64,000 nt of DNA, taken from Atrina japonica. Lineage: Eukaryota; Mollusca; Bivalvia; Pterioida; Pinnidae. The position numbers were made by a program, and so were the translations under genes. The stretch is taken from the NCBI GenBank assembly GCA_030159075.1, contig BROG01001194.1:1-64000 (forward strand). The letters run 5' to 3'. Shown here piece after piece: positions 63,429-64,000 of this stretch. The first letter of the stretch is position 1; each line of letters starts with the position of its first letter. The notes under the pieces were generated by a model. That model did not search any database. It was given only the letters and a program-made list of their open reading frames with translations, and was not told the DNA's origin.

Positions 63429-63618
63429 TGAAATCGGTGCAACATTGTATCAATACTGGAAATGCCCCACCAATAAAATAACCACTTAAACGTTGAATAT
63501 GAATTCAGAGGTCGATAGTCATCTTGATGCATACACAGCGATGTTATTCATGTCTTGGAAATATACAATGCTGGAGATATGGTTAACATCTATTTCCGAA
63601 GGCACACGTAGGCAAATA

Positions 63619-63957
63619 TTATAAACATAATACAAGATCCCCGTATAAACCATTAAACTTCTTAAACGACGATTTCAAGCGTTCAACAACGTATCCTTGT
63701 GTAAGTAGTTTATTGGCGAGTCGTTTCGCTCTTAGAATATAACATTCATAGGAAAAGCATGCCCTGGCATAACGTATACGTTTTGAAATGAAAACGCCAT
63801 AGGCAGGAGAAGATGGAATATTACTACTTAGAAACGGAATGTTTGTTATATGGAAATTGAAATCGTCGCATTTGTCATAAAGGGAGGTGTGAAGTTGACG
63901 GTTCTTTCCATTCGAGAGGAGAACTATATAGTATTCAGGAGCACACCCTTTCGCCAA
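63619..63957 (-). mobile_element. RT C-terminal fragment, subfamily 2, copy B
   Basis: 112 open codons: LHTSLYDKCDDFNFHITNIP, FLSSNIPSSPAYGVFISKRI, RYARACFSYECYILRAKRLA, NKLLTQGYVVERLKSSFKKF. This is the best preserved representative of the domain in the window; likely continues past the edge only as tail or N-terminal sequence. Confidence 0.8.
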
Positions 63958-64000
63958 TCGTGCTTTTCAACGAACTTGACCTTTTCACAAAACTTGACCT

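Overview
This is animal genomic DNA: AT-rich, with multi-exon genes split by GT-AG introns, and densely packed with transposable-element relics and minisatellites. The mixture of a tRNA-type SINE with an ATCAA-type tail, mid-repetitive elements that begin with a perfect hairpin and carry internal tandem units (pearl/Helentron-like), and short palindromic MITEs is what bivalve mollusc genomes typically look like. I infer a bivalve; the species cannot be fixed from the sequence alone.

Only two host genes are convincing, and they converge. (1) Plus strand, 12042-32478: a HAD-superfamily 5'-nucleotidase domain protein of the NT5DC2/NT5DC3 type. Fifteen coding exons were read directly from splice sites and keep one frame for 456 residues to a stop; the N-terminal exon(s) were not found. 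(2) Minus strand, 44274-38084: an arylacetamide deacetylase (AADAC)-like membrane-anchored esterase, complete in six coding exons (402 aa), with signal anchor, HGGG oxyanion motif, GDSAGG nucleophile, and Asp and His. Candidate poly(A) signals of the two genes lie about 80 bp apart near 37.5 kb.

Layout: 0-9.3 kb is a transposon graveyard (LINE reverse transcriptase fragments on both strands, a MITE nested in a LINE, and a pogo/Tigger-like transposase relic on the minus strand). 9.8-10.9 kb is a hairpin-headed repeat element. 12-37.5 kb is the NT5DC-like gene and its downstream region, whose introns hold minisatellites of 49, 63 and 63 bp and two SINEs with clear target-site duplications. 37.5-44.3 kb is the AADAC-like gene, with a retroelement tail in its last intron and an interrupted 49-bp array in the intron after coding exon 3. 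44.4-56 kb upstream of it is non-coding: a 60-bp minisatellite, several copies of the same retroelement tail, long CA and GA microsatellites and a second hairpin-headed element. 58-64 kb holds small MITEs, a Ty3/Gypsy-like fragment with nested insertions, an inverted pair of low-complexity arms and three reverse-transcriptase C-terminal fragments.

The most unusual structure is the 63-bp array in the intron between NT5DC-like exons 7 and 8. Each inspected unit looks like a 3' splice site, 21 nt and a 5' splice site, and in the first unit both the splice signals and the reading phase would allow an in-frame 7-residue cassette. This is an inference needing RNA evidence. I saw no bacterial, phage or CRISPR-like system.
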